A stretch of DNA of 27,508 nt from JANYJJ01 sp038241115 (GCA_038241115.1 JBBRGA010000029.1:1-27508), one strand, 5' to 3'; shown: positions 8,715 to 17,553, counted from the first letter of the stretch. The notes: generated by a model from the sequence alone, not told the origin. Numbers and translations are program-made.

Positions 8715-9548
8715 TCAGCCCAATGACTTGCGCAAGATGGCGCTGACTCGGTCGGCCAATGCCACCAGCGCCATGAAGACCAGCAGCATGGTCGCCACTT
8801 CACCGCCGTTGAACATCTTCATCGAGTTGTCCATTTGCTGCCCCAAGCCGCCTGCACCGATGAAGCCCAGCACCACCGAACTGCGAATGGCACATTCCCA
8901 GCGGTAGACGGTGTAGGAGCTGAGCTCTGCCGCGTTCTGCGGCAGCAATCCGTAGAACAACGCCTGCAAGCGGCCACTGCCGTTGCGCATCAGCGTTTGC
9001 GTTGGGTGGGCTTCGCCACTTTCCAGGATCTCGCCGTAGACCTTGCCGAGCATGCCGCCGTAAGTCAGGGCAATGGCCAGCACACCCGCAGTCGGCCCCA
9101 AACCCACCACGCGCACAAAGACGAGGGCCCACACCAGTTCGGGCACGCTGCGCAGCACGATCAACATCCAGCGCATCACTTGGCGGAACCAAAACGGGCC
9201 ACGTGCCATGCGGCCGGACAGCGCCGAGACGGAGAGCGCTGAGGTGGACAGCAGCGTCAGCGGGATTGCCAGGACCAAGGCCAAACTCAGGCCGGCGGTG
9301 GCGATGGCCACCGTGCGCCAGGCTTCCCGCACAACCAGCGTCAAAAACTCGACGTTCATGACGGGCGGGAAGAAGCTGGCGATGAACTTGGCGCTGACCT
9401 TGACGTTGGCCGGCTCCAGCAGCACCCAGGGTCTGAACTCGGTGGCCACCGCCAGCGGCCACAGCAGCACCAATGCGAGGCTGCACCACCACACCCGACC
9501 GGCCCAGGCGGGGTCGCGCAGCGGCGCGGCGCGGGTGATCGTGGTCAT
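8715..9548 (-). CDS. phnE: Phosphonate-type ABC transporter permease (first PhnE)
   Basis: This 277-residue permease is a paralogue of its downstream neighbour and would form the membrane channel with it as a heterodimer. An N-terminal helix (about 20-36) is followed by several membrane helices. The EAA-type loop is ESGEAHPTQTLMRNGSGRLQ, and YRWECAIRSSVVLGFIGAGG matches the PhnE C-terminal signature. Tandem PhnE permeases are common in phosphonate, phosphite and related importers. It starts 35 bases after phnC on the minus strand. Confidence 0.9.
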   Translation of the reverse strand: MTTITRAAPLRDPAWAGRVWWCSLALVLLWPLAVATEFRPWVLLEPANVKVSAKFIASFFPPVMNVEFLTLVVREAWRTVAIATAGLSLALVLAIPLTLLSTSALSVSALSGRMARGPFWFRQVMRWMLIVLRSVPELVWALVFVRVVGLGPTAGVLAIALTYGGMLGKVYGEILESGEAHPTQTLMRNGSGRLQALFYGLLPQNAAELSSYTVYRWECAIRSSVVLGFIGAGGLGQQMDNSMKMFNGGEVATMLLVFMALVALADRVSAILRKSLG

Positions 9549-9583
9549 GGGGCGCTCACAGGGACAGGACGTTCACAGTGTCA

Positions 9584-10414
9584 TCAGCGGCAGTGCATGA
9601 CCGCAGGCAGGGGCTTGGCCGCGGGTGCGTTGTCCGGCGCCCTTCCGCCATGCAGTTCGTCCTCGAACTGCGCATACAGCGCTGCCAACCGCGCGCGGGT
9701 CACCTCGGCTGCGGGCAGGTCAAACGCCAAAGCGCCGTCGCGCAGCCCGACGATGCGGGGGAACGAGGCCAGCGCCGCGTCGACCTGGTGCAGGGTCGCC
9801 ACCAGCGTGACACCGCGCTCGCGCGCCCCTTCGACCAAGGCTGAGATGGCCTGACTCGAGCGGGTCGGGTCCAGCGCCGACAAAGGCTCGTCGATGAGCC
9901 ACAGTTTGGCGGGGGCGAGCAGCGCGCGCGCCAAGCCCACACGCTGACGTTCTCCGCCGGACAAGCGGTCAACGCGCTCGAAGAGTTTGTCCGCGAGGTC
10001 AAACCGCTCGAGCGCGTCAAACGCCGCCGGGATGTCGCTGGGATAGAAGAGCGACCGCAAGCTCGCCCACAAACTGATCGCGGGCAGGCGCCCGGCCAGC
10101 ACCGCCGTCACCACCCGCTGGCGCGGTGGCAGCGGCGGCACCTGCGGCGCCAGGAACAGACGCCCGCGTAGTTCCTGCAGCTGCGGACGTGGCAGCGTCC
10201 AAGGCTGGACACCGTCGAGTGAAAACTCGCCCTGCGTCGGCGGCAGCGCACAGGCCAGCAACTGCAGCAGCGTTGTCTTGCCTGCGCCCGAAGGGCCGAT
10301 CACGGCCAGCTGCTCGCCGGCGGCCACTTTGAGCGTCAATGCCTTCAGCGCCGGAACGGCACCGGGGCGCGCCGCCGGGTGGCGAGCGGCCACGCTGTTC
10401 AGCGTGATTTGCAC
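9584..10414 (-). CDS. phnC: Phosphonate-type ABC transporter ATP-binding protein
   Basis: This 276-residue cytoplasmic ATPase powers the importer formed with the adjacent PhnD and two PhnE proteins. Walker A GPSGAGKT lies at 40-47, the ABC signature LSGGERQR at 151-158 and Walker B LWLIDEP at 171-177, followed by SALD. The H-loop is in TLHQVD. The start is GTG at 10414, nine bases after the phnD stop, which indicates co-transcription. The C-terminal 30 residues after FEDEL are an Ala/Pro-rich tail not needed for the core domain. Confidence 0.92.
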   Translation of the reverse strand: MQITLNSVAARHPAARPGAVPALKALTLKVAAGEQLAVIGPSGAGKTTLLQLLACALPPTQGEFSLDGVQPWTLPRPQLQELRGRLFLAPQVPPLPPRQRVVTAVLAGRLPAISLWASLRSLFYPSDIPAAFDALERFDLADKLFERVDRLSGGERQRVGLARALLAPAKLWLIDEPLSALDPTRSSQAISALVEGARERGVTLVATLHQVDAALASFPRIVGLRDGALAFDLPAAEVTRARLAALYAQFEDELHGGRAPDNAPAAKPLPAVMHCR

Positions 10415-10423
10415 GCTGTCGAC

Positions 10424-11290
10424 TTACAGCAGACCGGCGCTGCGCGCCGCGGCTTCGATGCCTTTGTAGTTCTCAGGCGTGGTGGTGATGTAGCGCGTGG
10501 CGCGATTCAGGCCCAAAATTTCCTTGCCTTCCGCGGTGGCAGGGTCCAGGTCCAGCAGCGCTTTTTGAAGCTTGTTGCGCAGATCGGCCGGCATGTCGGC
10601 ATGCACCGACCAGTTGTAGTTGAAGTAAGGCGGCGTGGTGAAGAACACATCCACGAGCTTGGTGTCGACCTTGTTTTCTGTCACGAACTTGCGCCACACG
10701 GTGATGTCCAGCGCTGCTGCGTCGACTTTGCCGCTGACCACCGAGGCGATGGTGGCGTCGTGCGCGCCGGAGTAGGCGATGCGCTTGAAGTCCTTTTCGG
10801 GATCGATCTTGGCGGCGAGCAAGAAGCTGCGCGGCATGAGGTGGCCGCTGGTGCTGCTTTGCGAGCCAAAGGAGACTTGGTGGCCCTTCATGTCAGCCAG
10901 CGACTTGATGCCGGAGTCGGTCTTGGCAATGAACACCGACTGGAAACGGGTGTCTTCCTCGCGCTGCGCGATCGGCACGATCTTGCCGCCAGAGCGGATC
11001 TGCGCCTGAACGTAGGTAAAGCCGCCAAACCACACCAAGTCAACCTTCTTGTTGACCAGCGCCTCCACGGCCGCCGGGTAGTCGCTCACGGGTGTGAACT
11101 CGACTTTTACGCCCAGCTTTTTTTCCAGGTAGGTCGCGATGGGGGTGAACTTGCGCATCTGCTCGGTGGCAGCTTCTTCGGGAATGGTGGTGACGCGCAG
11201 AACCTGCTGAGCTTGGGCGGTGAGCGCGAGTACGGCCAGGCCAAAACCGGCCACAGTGTGTAGAACAGATTTGCTGAACGAGAGGCGCAT
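10424..11290 (-). CDS. phnD: PhnD-type periplasmic oxyanion-binding protein (phosphonate, phosphite or selenate)
   Basis: This 288-residue binding protein captures a tetrahedral oxyanion in the periplasm and delivers it to the PhnC/PhnE importer. A signal peptide ends at AQA near residue 27. The PhnD-family anion-binding segment FGSQSSTSGHLMPRSF spans 141-156, and YSGAHDATIASV follows at 173-184. The ATG at 11290 has GGAGA seven bases upstream and gives a normal signal peptide. From memory, sequences of this shape, including the SSTSGHLMPRSF and TTPPYFNYNW segments, are often labelled putative selenate transporter binding proteins. That label rests on comparative inference, so the ligand stays open. 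No phosphonate-degrading genes are in the window. Confidence 0.88.
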   Translation of the reverse strand: MRLSFSKSVLHTVAGFGLAVLALTAQAQQVLRVTTIPEEAATEQMRKFTPIATYLEKKLGVKVEFTPVSDYPAAVEALVNKKVDLVWFGGFTYVQAQIRSGGKIVPIAQREEDTRFQSVFIAKTDSGIKSLADMKGHQVSFGSQSSTSGHLMPRSFLLAAKIDPEKDFKRIAYSGAHDATIASVVSGKVDAAALDITVWRKFVTENKVDTKLVDVFFTTPPYFNYNWSVHADMPADLRNKLQKALLDLDPATAEGKEILGLNRATRYITTTPENYKGIEAAARSAGLL

Positions 11291-11522
11291 GAGGGTGTCT
11301 CCAAGATGGTTGAGCGGACGGCCATTAACAGCCAGTCCAAGATTGGAACCGATTTTCAAGTCAGCTGCGCCGCGACTGCCGCATAGCCCGCGCGGGCTGC
11401 CTTCGTCAGATGCACGACGCGTCACTGAGTCGAAGCTGCAAAGTGTTCATTGCTTCCATTTCCGAGTGACCGTCGACAACGCGCACGGCCAAGTGACGCA
11501 ATCGCGGCGGTGGCTTGGCATT

Positions 11523-13067
11523 TCACTGCGATGCCAATACACGCCGATATTGAATCGCCTCGGCCAAGTGGGCCACTTGCACTTGTTTGGACTGCGCCAA
11601 ATCGGCCACGCTGCGGGCCATGCGCAGCACGCGGTGAAAGCTGCGCGCTGACCAACCCAGCCGCGCTGCAGCGGTCTGCAAAAACTTGGATGCTGCCGTG
11701 TCCAGGGCGCAGTGCAGGTCGATGGCGTCGCCCGACAAAGCCGCGTTCAAACAGGCTTGGCGCGCCCACTGAATGTCTTGCGCCGCCGCCACGCGCCGTG
11801 CAACGATTGCTGTCGATTCACCGCCTGGCGCTGCTGCCAAGGTCTCGGGCGGCACAGCAGGCACTTCCACCTGCAGGTCGATGCGGTCGAGCAGCGGACC
11901 GCTGATGCGGCCTTGGTAGCGCGCGACCGCATCGGGTGAGCAGCGGCAGTGGCGCAGCGGGCTGCCCAAGTGGCCGCAGGGGCAGGGGTTCATCGCAGCG
12001 ACCAACTGAAAGCGCGCCGGAAATTCGGCTTGGCGCGCGGCGCGTGAAATCAAGATGCGGCCGGTCTCCATCGGCTCGCGCAGCGCCTCCAAGGCAGCGC
12101 GCGGGTACTCGGGCAGCTCGTCCAAAAACAGCACGCCTTCATGCGCCAATGAAATTTCGCCCGGCCGCGGCGGTGAGCCACCACCCACCAGCGCCACCGG
12201 CGAGGCGGTGTGGTGCGGCGACCTGACGATGCGCTGGCCCCACTGCGACGCCTGAAACGCGCCGGTCAGGCTGAGCAGCGCTGCCGACTCCAGCGCCTGC
12301 AACTCATTCAACCTCGGAAGCACGCCCGCGAAGCGTTGCGCCAGCATCGACTTCCCCGTTCCCGGTGGCCCGACCATCAGCAGGCTGTGACCGCCGCTGG
12401 CCGCCACTTCCAGCGCACGCTTGGCGGCAGTCTGGCCCTTTACATCGCGCAGGTCGGGCTGCTCCACCGACCTTTCCACTCGTGTTGCGATCGCGCGCTT
12501 CAAAGGCTCACTTTGCGATGCATCGCCGGGCAACAGGGCGCGCACAACGTCCAGCAAGTGCTTGGCGGAGTGGATCACCAGATCGCTCACCAAAGCGGCT
12601 TCTTGCGCACTGGCTGCGGGCAGCACGAGCGCGCGCGTCGGTGAATCGGCGTGTTGAACACTTTGCGCCCGCCGCTTCAGGGCCAGGCTCATGGCCAAAG
12701 CGCCGCGCACGGGGCGCAGTTCTCCGGCCAGCGAGAGCTCGCCCGCAAACTCAAACGCTGCCAGTTTGGCGGCGTCAATCTGGCCGCTGGCTGCCAGGAT
12801 GCCCAGCGCAATCGGCAGGTCAAACCGGCCTGACTCTTTGGGCAAATCGGCGGGCGCGAGGTTCACCGTGATGCGTTTGTTGTGTGGAAATTCCAGGCCG
12901 CTGTTGAGGAGCGCCGCGCGCACGCGTTCGCGCGCTTCCTTCACTTCTGTGTCGGCCAAACCCACCAAAGTAAAACTCGGCAGTCCGTTGACCAAGTGGA
13001 CCTCCACCGTCACTTCCGGGGCATCTAACGCATGCAGTGCGCGGCTGTGTACGACGGCGAGCGACAT
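11523..13067 (-). CDS. comM: YifB/ComM family Mg-chelatase-like AAA+ ATPase
   Basis: This is a 514-residue AAA+ protein. ComM is known as a hexameric helicase that promotes branch migration during natural transformation; YifB is the same family in non-competent bacteria. The N-terminal Lon-like/ChlI domain (LVNGLPSFTLVGLADTEVKE) spans roughly 1-170. Walker A GPPGTGKS is at 233-240, Walker B is in GVLFLDELPEY, and a Cys-rich loop (NPCPCGHLGSP) follows, which is typical of the family. The C-terminal helical domain ends in EAIQYRR. AAGGAAA lies upstream of the ATG. Length matches the family (about 500). It stands alone on the minus strand, divergent from torF. Confidence 0.93.
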   Translation of the reverse strand: MSLAVVHSRALHALDAPEVTVEVHLVNGLPSFTLVGLADTEVKEARERVRAALLNSGLEFPHNKRITVNLAPADLPKESGRFDLPIALGILAASGQIDAAKLAAFEFAGELSLAGELRPVRGALAMSLALKRRAQSVQHADSPTRALVLPAASAQEAALVSDLVIHSAKHLLDVVRALLPGDASQSEPLKRAIATRVERSVEQPDLRDVKGQTAAKRALEVAASGGHSLLMVGPPGTGKSMLAQRFAGVLPRLNELQALESAALLSLTGAFQASQWGQRIVRSPHHTASPVALVGGGSPPRPGEISLAHEGVLFLDELPEYPRAALEALREPMETGRILISRAARQAEFPARFQLVAAMNPCPCGHLGSPLRHCRCSPDAVARYQGRISGPLLDRIDLQVEVPAVPPETLAAAPGGESTAIVARRVAAAQDIQWARQACLNAALSGDAIDLHCALDTAASKFLQTAAARLGWSARSFHRVLRMARSVADLAQSKQVQVAHLAEAIQYRRVLASQ

Positions 13068-13241
13068 TCAAATTTCCTTGCAAATTTATGAGAGTGGCAA
13101 GGATTGCCGCGCTGAGGTGGTGATGCCATCCCTCTTTGGGGGCAGCGTGCGACCCGCTGAAGAGCGACTTAAAGGGTGAGGTGTGCACTCGACACAGCAG
13201 ATGAGCACCAAATTAAAGCAATTGGGCGGCACAAGTCAGCG

Positions 13242-13260
13242 TGCGCATCAAATTGGTGCG
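13242..13260 (+). promoter_or_regulatory. Putative NtrC enhancer dyad
   Basis: The right half GGTGC matches the NtrC consensus exactly, the left half GCGCA matches at three of five positions (GCACC), and the seven-base spacing is right. The centre is about 54 bases upstream of the predicted transcription start. A second GCACCA half-site lies 40 bases further upstream. Binding is inferred from similarity and context. Confidence 0.5.
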
Positions 13261-13277
13261 TTCGCGCCACAAGCGCA

Positions 13278-13294
13278 TTGGCACAAAAGCTGCA
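13278..13294 (+). promoter_or_regulatory. Sigma-54 (RpoN) promoter of torF-glnK-amtB
   Basis: TTGGCACAAAAGCTGCA fits the RpoN -24/-12 consensus (YTGGCACGRNNNTTGCW) at nearly all fixed positions. The GG and GC doublets are separated by exactly 10 bases as required. Transcription would start near 13305, about 34 bases before the torF ATG. The downstream genes glnK and amtB are classical nitrogen-regulated targets, which supports the call. Confidence 0.82.
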
Positions 13295-13338
13295 CTTGCG
13301 ATTGCATCCCCATCACAACGACCCCGGAGAACTCCTTC

Positions 13339-14076
13339 ATGAAAAAGACCCTCATTGCAGTTGCAGCCGCAATCGGCTTCACCGCGTTGCCTTCCGTGTC
13401 GTTCGCGCAAGACGCTTCGCCGTTGAGCTTCAACATCGGCGCGTTCACTGATTACCGCTATCGCGGCATCTCGCAGACGCGTCTGAAGCCTGCCATTCAA
13501 GGTGGTTTTGACTACGCAGCCGCCAACGGCCTGTACGTGGGCGCTTGGGCTTCAAACATCAAATGGATCAAGGACGGCGGCGGCGATGCGGCCGTCGAGT
13601 ACGACCTGTACGGTGGCTACAAGGGCGAGATCCAAAAAGATTTCACCTACGACATCGGCGTTCTGACCTACCAATACCCAGGTCACAAACTGGCCACCAG
13701 CCCCAACACCACCGAGATTTACGGCGCGCTGACATACGGCCCCGCCACGGCCAAGTATTCACACAGCGTGACCAATTTGTTCGGCTTCACTGACAGCAAG
13801 AACAGCGGTTACCTCGATCTGAGCGCCACTTTCGAAGTCAGCGGACTCACCGTGGTTCCGCACATTGGTTTCCAGACCGTCAAGAAGAACAGCGACTTCT
13901 CGTACACCGACTATTCGATCACTGTCAGCAAGGATTTCAGCGGCTTCTTGCTGAGCGCTGCAATCGTGGGCACCGACACCAAATCAATCGGCGGCGTTCC
14001 AGCTTACACATCGGCCGCCAATGGCAAAGACCTGGGCAAAGCCGGTCTGGTTCTCGGCGTCAAGAAAACCTTCTGA
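13339..14076 (+). CDS. TorF family putative outer-membrane porin
   Basis: This 245-residue secreted protein belongs to the TorF/Gcw_chp family of putative porins. A signal peptide ends at SFA near residue 23. The mature part has alternating short beta segments (FTDYRYRGISQT, then repeated Tyr/Thr/Gly-rich strands such as YDLYGGYKGEI) and ends in a terminal Phe (KKTF), typical of outer-membrane beta-barrels. The ATG has GGAGA upstream. It lies 25 bases before glnK and directly behind a sigma-54 promoter, so it is probably expressed under nitrogen limitation and may help small nitrogen compounds pass the outer membrane; that role is inference from context. Confidence 0.88.
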   Translation: MKKTLIAVAAAIGFTALPSVSFAQDASPLSFNIGAFTDYRYRGISQTRLKPAIQGGFDYAAANGLYVGAWASNIKWIKDGGGDAAVEYDLYGGYKGEIQKDFTYDIGVLTYQYPGHKLATSPNTTEIYGALTYGPATAKYSHSVTNLFGFTDSKNSGYLDLSATFEVSGLTVVPHIGFQTVKKNSDFSYTDYSITVSKDFSGFLLSAAIVGTDTKSIGGVPAYTSAANGKDLGKAGLVLGVKKTF

Positions 14077-14101
14077 TCACGTAACCCTCAAGGAACCAAT
14101 C

Positions 14102-14440
14102 ATGAAAATGGTGACTGCCATCGTCAAGCCGTTCAAGCTTGATGAAGTTCGCGAAGCCCTCAGCGCCATCGGCGTTCAGGGCGTGACGGTGACCGAAGTC
14201 AAAGGCTTCGGACGTCAAAAGGGCCACACCGAGCTGTACCGAGGTGCGGAATATGTGGTCGACTTTTTGCCCAAAGTAAAAATTGAGGCGGCGGTGGACG
14301 ACGGCATGGTCGACCGAGTGATCGAGGCGATCGAGAGCGCCGCACGCACCGGCAAGATCGGCGACGGAAAAATATTTGTGTCGTCCCTGGAGCAGGTGGT
14401 GCGCATACGCACTGGCGAGACCGGCAAAGACGCTCTCTGA
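14102..14440 (+). CDS. glnK: Nitrogen regulatory protein PII (GlnK)
   Basis: This 112-residue trimeric signalling protein senses ATP/ADP and 2-oxoglutarate and blocks AmtB when ammonium is plentiful. The T-loop TELYRGAEY carries Tyr51, the uridylylation site of GlnD. The PII signatures around VKGFGRQKGH and GKIGDGKIFV are intact, and length is normal. AAGGA lies upstream of the ATG. Its position directly before amtB favours GlnK over GlnB. It belongs to the torF-glnK-amtB transcript. Confidence 0.96.
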   Translation: MKMVTAIVKPFKLDEVREALSAIGVQGVTVTEVKGFGRQKGHTELYRGAEYVVDFLPKVKIEAAVDDGMVDRVIEAIESAARTGKIGDGKIFVSSLEQVVRIRTGETGKDAL

Positions 14441-14488
14441 GAGCCGTCGTTGCTGCGCCCACCCACAACAAAATCAAATCAAAGAGTC

Positions 14489-16045
14489 ATGAAAAAAAAC
14501 TTTGCCAGTCTTGTCTTAGGTCTTGCAGTTTGGGGTTTCACAGGCGCCGTCTGGGCGCAAGCCGCGTCAGCGCCTGAGGCCGCCGCTGTTGCCGCAGCAG
14601 CATCTGCGGCCGCGCCTGCTCCCCTGGCCGCAGCGTCGGCGTCGGCTCCAGAGGCCTCGGCTTCTGCACCTGCCGCAGCAGCATCTGCTTCCGCGCCGGC
14701 TTCGGCGGCTTCAACGCCGGTTGCCAACAAAGGTGACAACGCCTGGATGTTTGTGTCCACTTTGCTCGTCATCATGATGACCATCCCCGGACTCGCTTTG
14801 TTCTACGGCGGTTTGGTGCGCAGCAAAAACATGCTGTCGGTGCTGATGCAGGTCATGGTCACTTTCTCGATGATCGTGGTGCTGTGGATGTTGTACGGAT
14901 ACAGCCTGGCCTTCACCGAGGGCAATGCATTCATCGGTGGACTCGACCGCTTGTTCATGAAAGGCGTGTTCAACCCGACCACCGGCGAGTTTGCGATGGC
15001 GGCCACCTTCAGCAAGGGTGTCTATATTCCCGAGCTGTTGTTCGCGGCCTTCCAAGCCACCTTCGCCGGCATTACCTGCTGCTTGATCGTGGGTGCCTTC
15101 GCAGAGCGCATGAAGTTCTCTGCGGTGCTGGCTTTTATGGTGCTTTGGTTCACCTTCAGCTACGCACCGATTGCCCACATGGTTTGGTACTGGATGGGTC
15201 CTGACGCTTACACCTCGGCGGCAGTGGTCGACGAGATGAACAGCAAGGCAGGTTTCCTGTGGCAGATGGGTGCGCTCGACTTCGCGGGCGGCACGGTGGT
15301 TCACATCAACGCGGCCATGGCTGGGTTGGTGGGTGCTTACATGTTGGGCAAACGCGTGGGCTACGGCAAAGAGTCGTTCACGCCTCACTCACTGACGCTG
15401 ACCATGGTGGGCGCGGCCATGCTGTGGGTGGGCTGGTTTGGCTTCAACGCAGGCTCGGCCCTGGAAGCTGGCAACAGCGCGGTGTTGGCCTTCATGAACA
15501 CCTTCTCCGCCACTGCAGCAGCCGTGTTGGCGTGGTGTATCGGTGAAGCGCTGATGCGCGGCAAGGCCTCGATGTTGGGTGCAGCCTCGGGTGCGGTGGC
15601 CGGATTGGTGGCCATCACCCCGGCCGCAGGCAATGTGGGCCTGATGGGCGCGATGGTGATCGGCTTTGTGGCCAGCTTGGCATGCCTGTGGGGCGTCAAT
15701 GGCCTGAAAAAGCTGCTCGGTGCTGACGATTCACTCGATGTGTTTGGCATCCACGGCGTGGGCGGCATTGTGGGCGCGTTGCTGACCGGTGTGTTCAACA
15801 ACCAGGCTTTGGGCGGCCCTGGTCTGGTGACCGATTGGGTCACCGCCACGGTGGCGTCAAACGGTATGGGCGCGCAGGTCTGGATTCAACTCAAAGCCGT
15901 GCTCTTGACGGTGGTGTGGTCGGGTGTGGTTTCCGTGATCGCCTACAAGATCGTCGACTTGGTGATTGGCCTGCGCGTGAGCGAAGACGAAGAGCGCGAA
16001 GGCCTCGACATCACATCGCACGGCGAGACGGCGTATCACAAGTAA
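14489..16045 (+). CDS. amtB: Ammonium transporter AmtB with Ala/Ser/Pro-rich N-terminal extension
   Basis: This 518-residue inner-membrane channel conducts ammonium. The core begins near residue 81 (KGDNAWMFVSTLL) and has the usual 11 membrane helices. The twin-histidine pore residues are His272 (GGTVVHIN) and His422 (FGIHGVGG). A signal peptide ends at VWA near residue 23. Residues 24-77 are almost entirely Ala, Ser and Pro, an extension lacking in E. coli AmtB (about 430 residues) that would lie in the periplasm. The cytoplasmic tail (EDEEREGLDITSHGE) is typical for GlnK contact. It starts 48 bases after glnK. Confidence 0.95.
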   Translation: MKKNFASLVLGLAVWGFTGAVWAQAASAPEAAAVAAAASAAAPAPLAAASASAPEASASAPAAAASASAPASAASTPVANKGDNAWMFVSTLLVIMMTIPGLALFYGGLVRSKNMLSVLMQVMVTFSMIVVLWMLYGYSLAFTEGNAFIGGLDRLFMKGVFNPTTGEFAMAATFSKGVYIPELLFAAFQATFAGITCCLIVGAFAERMKFSAVLAFMVLWFTFSYAPIAHMVWYWMGPDAYTSAAVVDEMNSKAGFLWQMGALDFAGGTVVHINAAMAGLVGAYMLGKRVGYGKESFTPHSLTLTMVGAAMLWVGWFGFNAGSALEAGNSAVLAFMNTFSATAAAVLAWCIGEALMRGKASMLGAASGAVAGLVAITPAAGNVGLMGAMVIGFVASLACLWGVNGLKKLLGADDSLDVFGIHGVGGIVGALLTGVFNNQALGGPGLVTDWVTATVASNGMGAQVWIQLKAVLLTVVWSGVVSVIAYKIVDLVIGLRVSEDEEREGLDITSHGETAYHK

Positions 16046-16066
16046 GACGCGTTGCTGAATTCAGCG

Positions 16067-16089
16067 GGCCACCTTCGGGTGGCCTTTTT
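16067..16089 (+). terminator. Rho-independent terminator of torF-glnK-amtB
   Basis: GGCCACC at 16067-16073 and GGTGGCC at 16078-16084 form a perfect 7-bp stem with a TTCG tetraloop, followed by TTTTT. It begins 21 bases after the amtB stop. Confidence 0.93.
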
Positions 16090-16216
16090 CCTTTGGGGAG
16101 TCGCTTTGTGCGAAAGCTCGTCAATCAGCAACCTTGAACCGTTTGCGGAATAGCCCATCTGTCAGCATCACGAGGTACCGTTTCCTCCAACCGACAGACA
16201 CTCACGGACTCCGACC

Positions 16217-17530
16217 ATGGTTCCTCACTTAGTCACCGCGCTCACTGGCCCCATCAACGAGTTGGAGTTGCGCGTCATCGAATCGCTGCCCGCCATCGAG
16301 CGCTGGTTTCGCTTGGAGTGGATGGAGCACACGCCCCCGTTTTACGCCTCGGTGGATGTGCGGAACGCCGGTTTCAAGCTGGCGCCGGTGGACACCAACC
16401 TGTTCCCCAGCGGCTTCAACAACCTGACGCCACAGATGCTGCCTTTGGCAGTGCAAGCGGCGATGGCGGCGATCGAGAAAATCTGCCCTGAAGCGAAGAA
16501 CCTGCTGCTGATTCCTGGCCATCAAACGCGTAACTCGTTCTACTTGGCCAACGTGGCGTGCTTGATGCAAATCTTTCACATGGCAGGCCTCAACGTGCGC
16601 TTGGGCACGCTCGACAAAAGCATCACCAAACCCACCGCCATCGAGTTGGCTGACGGCAGCAGTCTGACCATGGAGCCTTTGATTCGAGAGCGCGGCCGGG
16701 TCGGCTTGAAAGACTTTGATCCGTGCACGGTGTTGCTCAACAACGACCTTTCTACCGGCGTTCCCGAGGTGCTGATGAACCTGCACGAGCAGTTTTTGCT
16801 GCCACCCCTGCACGCCGGTTGGACAGTGCGTCGCAAGTCGGCGCACTTCACCGCTTACGAGGAAACCGCCAAGCGGTTTTCCAAGCTCATGGGCATCGAT
16901 CCGTGGCTCATCAATCCGATGTTTTCCAGCGTTCAAAACATCCGCATCACCGAAGCGGACGGGGTGGATTCTTTGCAAACCCACGCCGATGCGCTGCTCA
17001 CCAAAGTGCGGCGCAAGTACAAGGAATACGGCATCAACGAGAAAGCCTTCATCGTCATCAAACCCGACGCCGGTACCAGCGGTTTGGGCCTGATGACGGT
17101 GCGCGACGCCAAAGATTTGAGCGGCTTGGCGCAGCGCGTGCGCAACAAGTTCAGCGCCAACGCCAGCGCAAATGCCGCAGAAGGGAGTGCGCAGGTCGGT
17201 GAAGTCATCCTGCAAGAAGGTGTGCCGACTTATGAGCGCGTCAACGACGCGGTGGCCGAGCCGGTGGTCACCATGATCGACCGCTACGTGGTGGGCGGCT
17301 ACTACCGCGTCAACGCGGCTCGCGCCATCGACGAAAACCTGAATTCGCCGGGCGCAGCCTACGTGCCGTTGGCCTTCGCCGAAGCCAGTCAGTTGCCCAA
17401 GCCGGGCAGCAAACCGGGTGCCAGCGCGCCCAACCGCTTTTACATGTACGGCGTGATCGCCCGCTTGGCCATGGTGGCCGCCAGCTATGAATTGGAAGCC
17501 ACTGACCCGAACGCGGAGGTTTACGACTGA
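16217..17530 (+). CDS. gshA: Glutamate--cysteine ligase, proteobacterial GshA type
   Basis: This 437-residue cytoplasmic enzyme joins glutamate and cysteine with ATP, the first step of glutathione synthesis. It matches the beta-proteobacterial GshA subfamily, which differs from the E. coli enzyme: NAGFKLAPVDTNLFPSGFNN at 50-69, LLIPGHQTRNSFY, and FIVIKPDAGTSGLGLMTV from about 278, an ATP-grasp-like segment. The start is ATG at 16217. It lies behind the amtB terminator and before kup, an arrangement I recall from other Comamonadaceae. gshB is not in the window. Confidence 0.92.
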   Translation: MVPHLVTALTGPINELELRVIESLPAIERWFRLEWMEHTPPFYASVDVRNAGFKLAPVDTNLFPSGFNNLTPQMLPLAVQAAMAAIEKICPEAKNLLLIPGHQTRNSFYLANVACLMQIFHMAGLNVRLGTLDKSITKPTAIELADGSSLTMEPLIRERGRVGLKDFDPCTVLLNNDLSTGVPEVLMNLHEQFLLPPLHAGWTVRRKSAHFTAYEETAKRFSKLMGIDPWLINPMFSSVQNIRITEADGVDSLQTHADALLTKVRRKYKEYGINEKAFIVIKPDAGTSGLGLMTVRDAKDLSGLAQRVRNKFSANASANAAEGSAQVGEVILQEGVPTYERVNDAVAEPVVTMIDRYVVGGYYRVNAARAIDENLNSPGAAYVPLAFAEASQLPKPGSKPGASAPNRFYMYGVIARLAMVAASYELEATDPNAEVYD

Positions 17531-17553
17531 GCCTGTGACCGAAGGGCTTGACG

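Larger units (their letters stand above)
13068..13338. other. Divergent intergenic region comM / torF
   Basis: These 271 bases hold the comM ribosome binding site at the left, and the NtrC-like dyad and sigma-54 promoter of torF-glnK-amtB at the right (separate entries). A further half-site-like GCACCA lies at 13205-13210. The torF ribosome binding site GGAGA is about nine bases before its ATG. No additional gene is supported. Confidence 0.6.

Noticed and set aside
11385..11398. 14-base GC palindrome AGCCCGCGCGGGCT between comM and phnD
   Set aside because: It could be a hairpin, but there is no T tract, no loop room, and such palindromes arise easily in GC-rich DNA.
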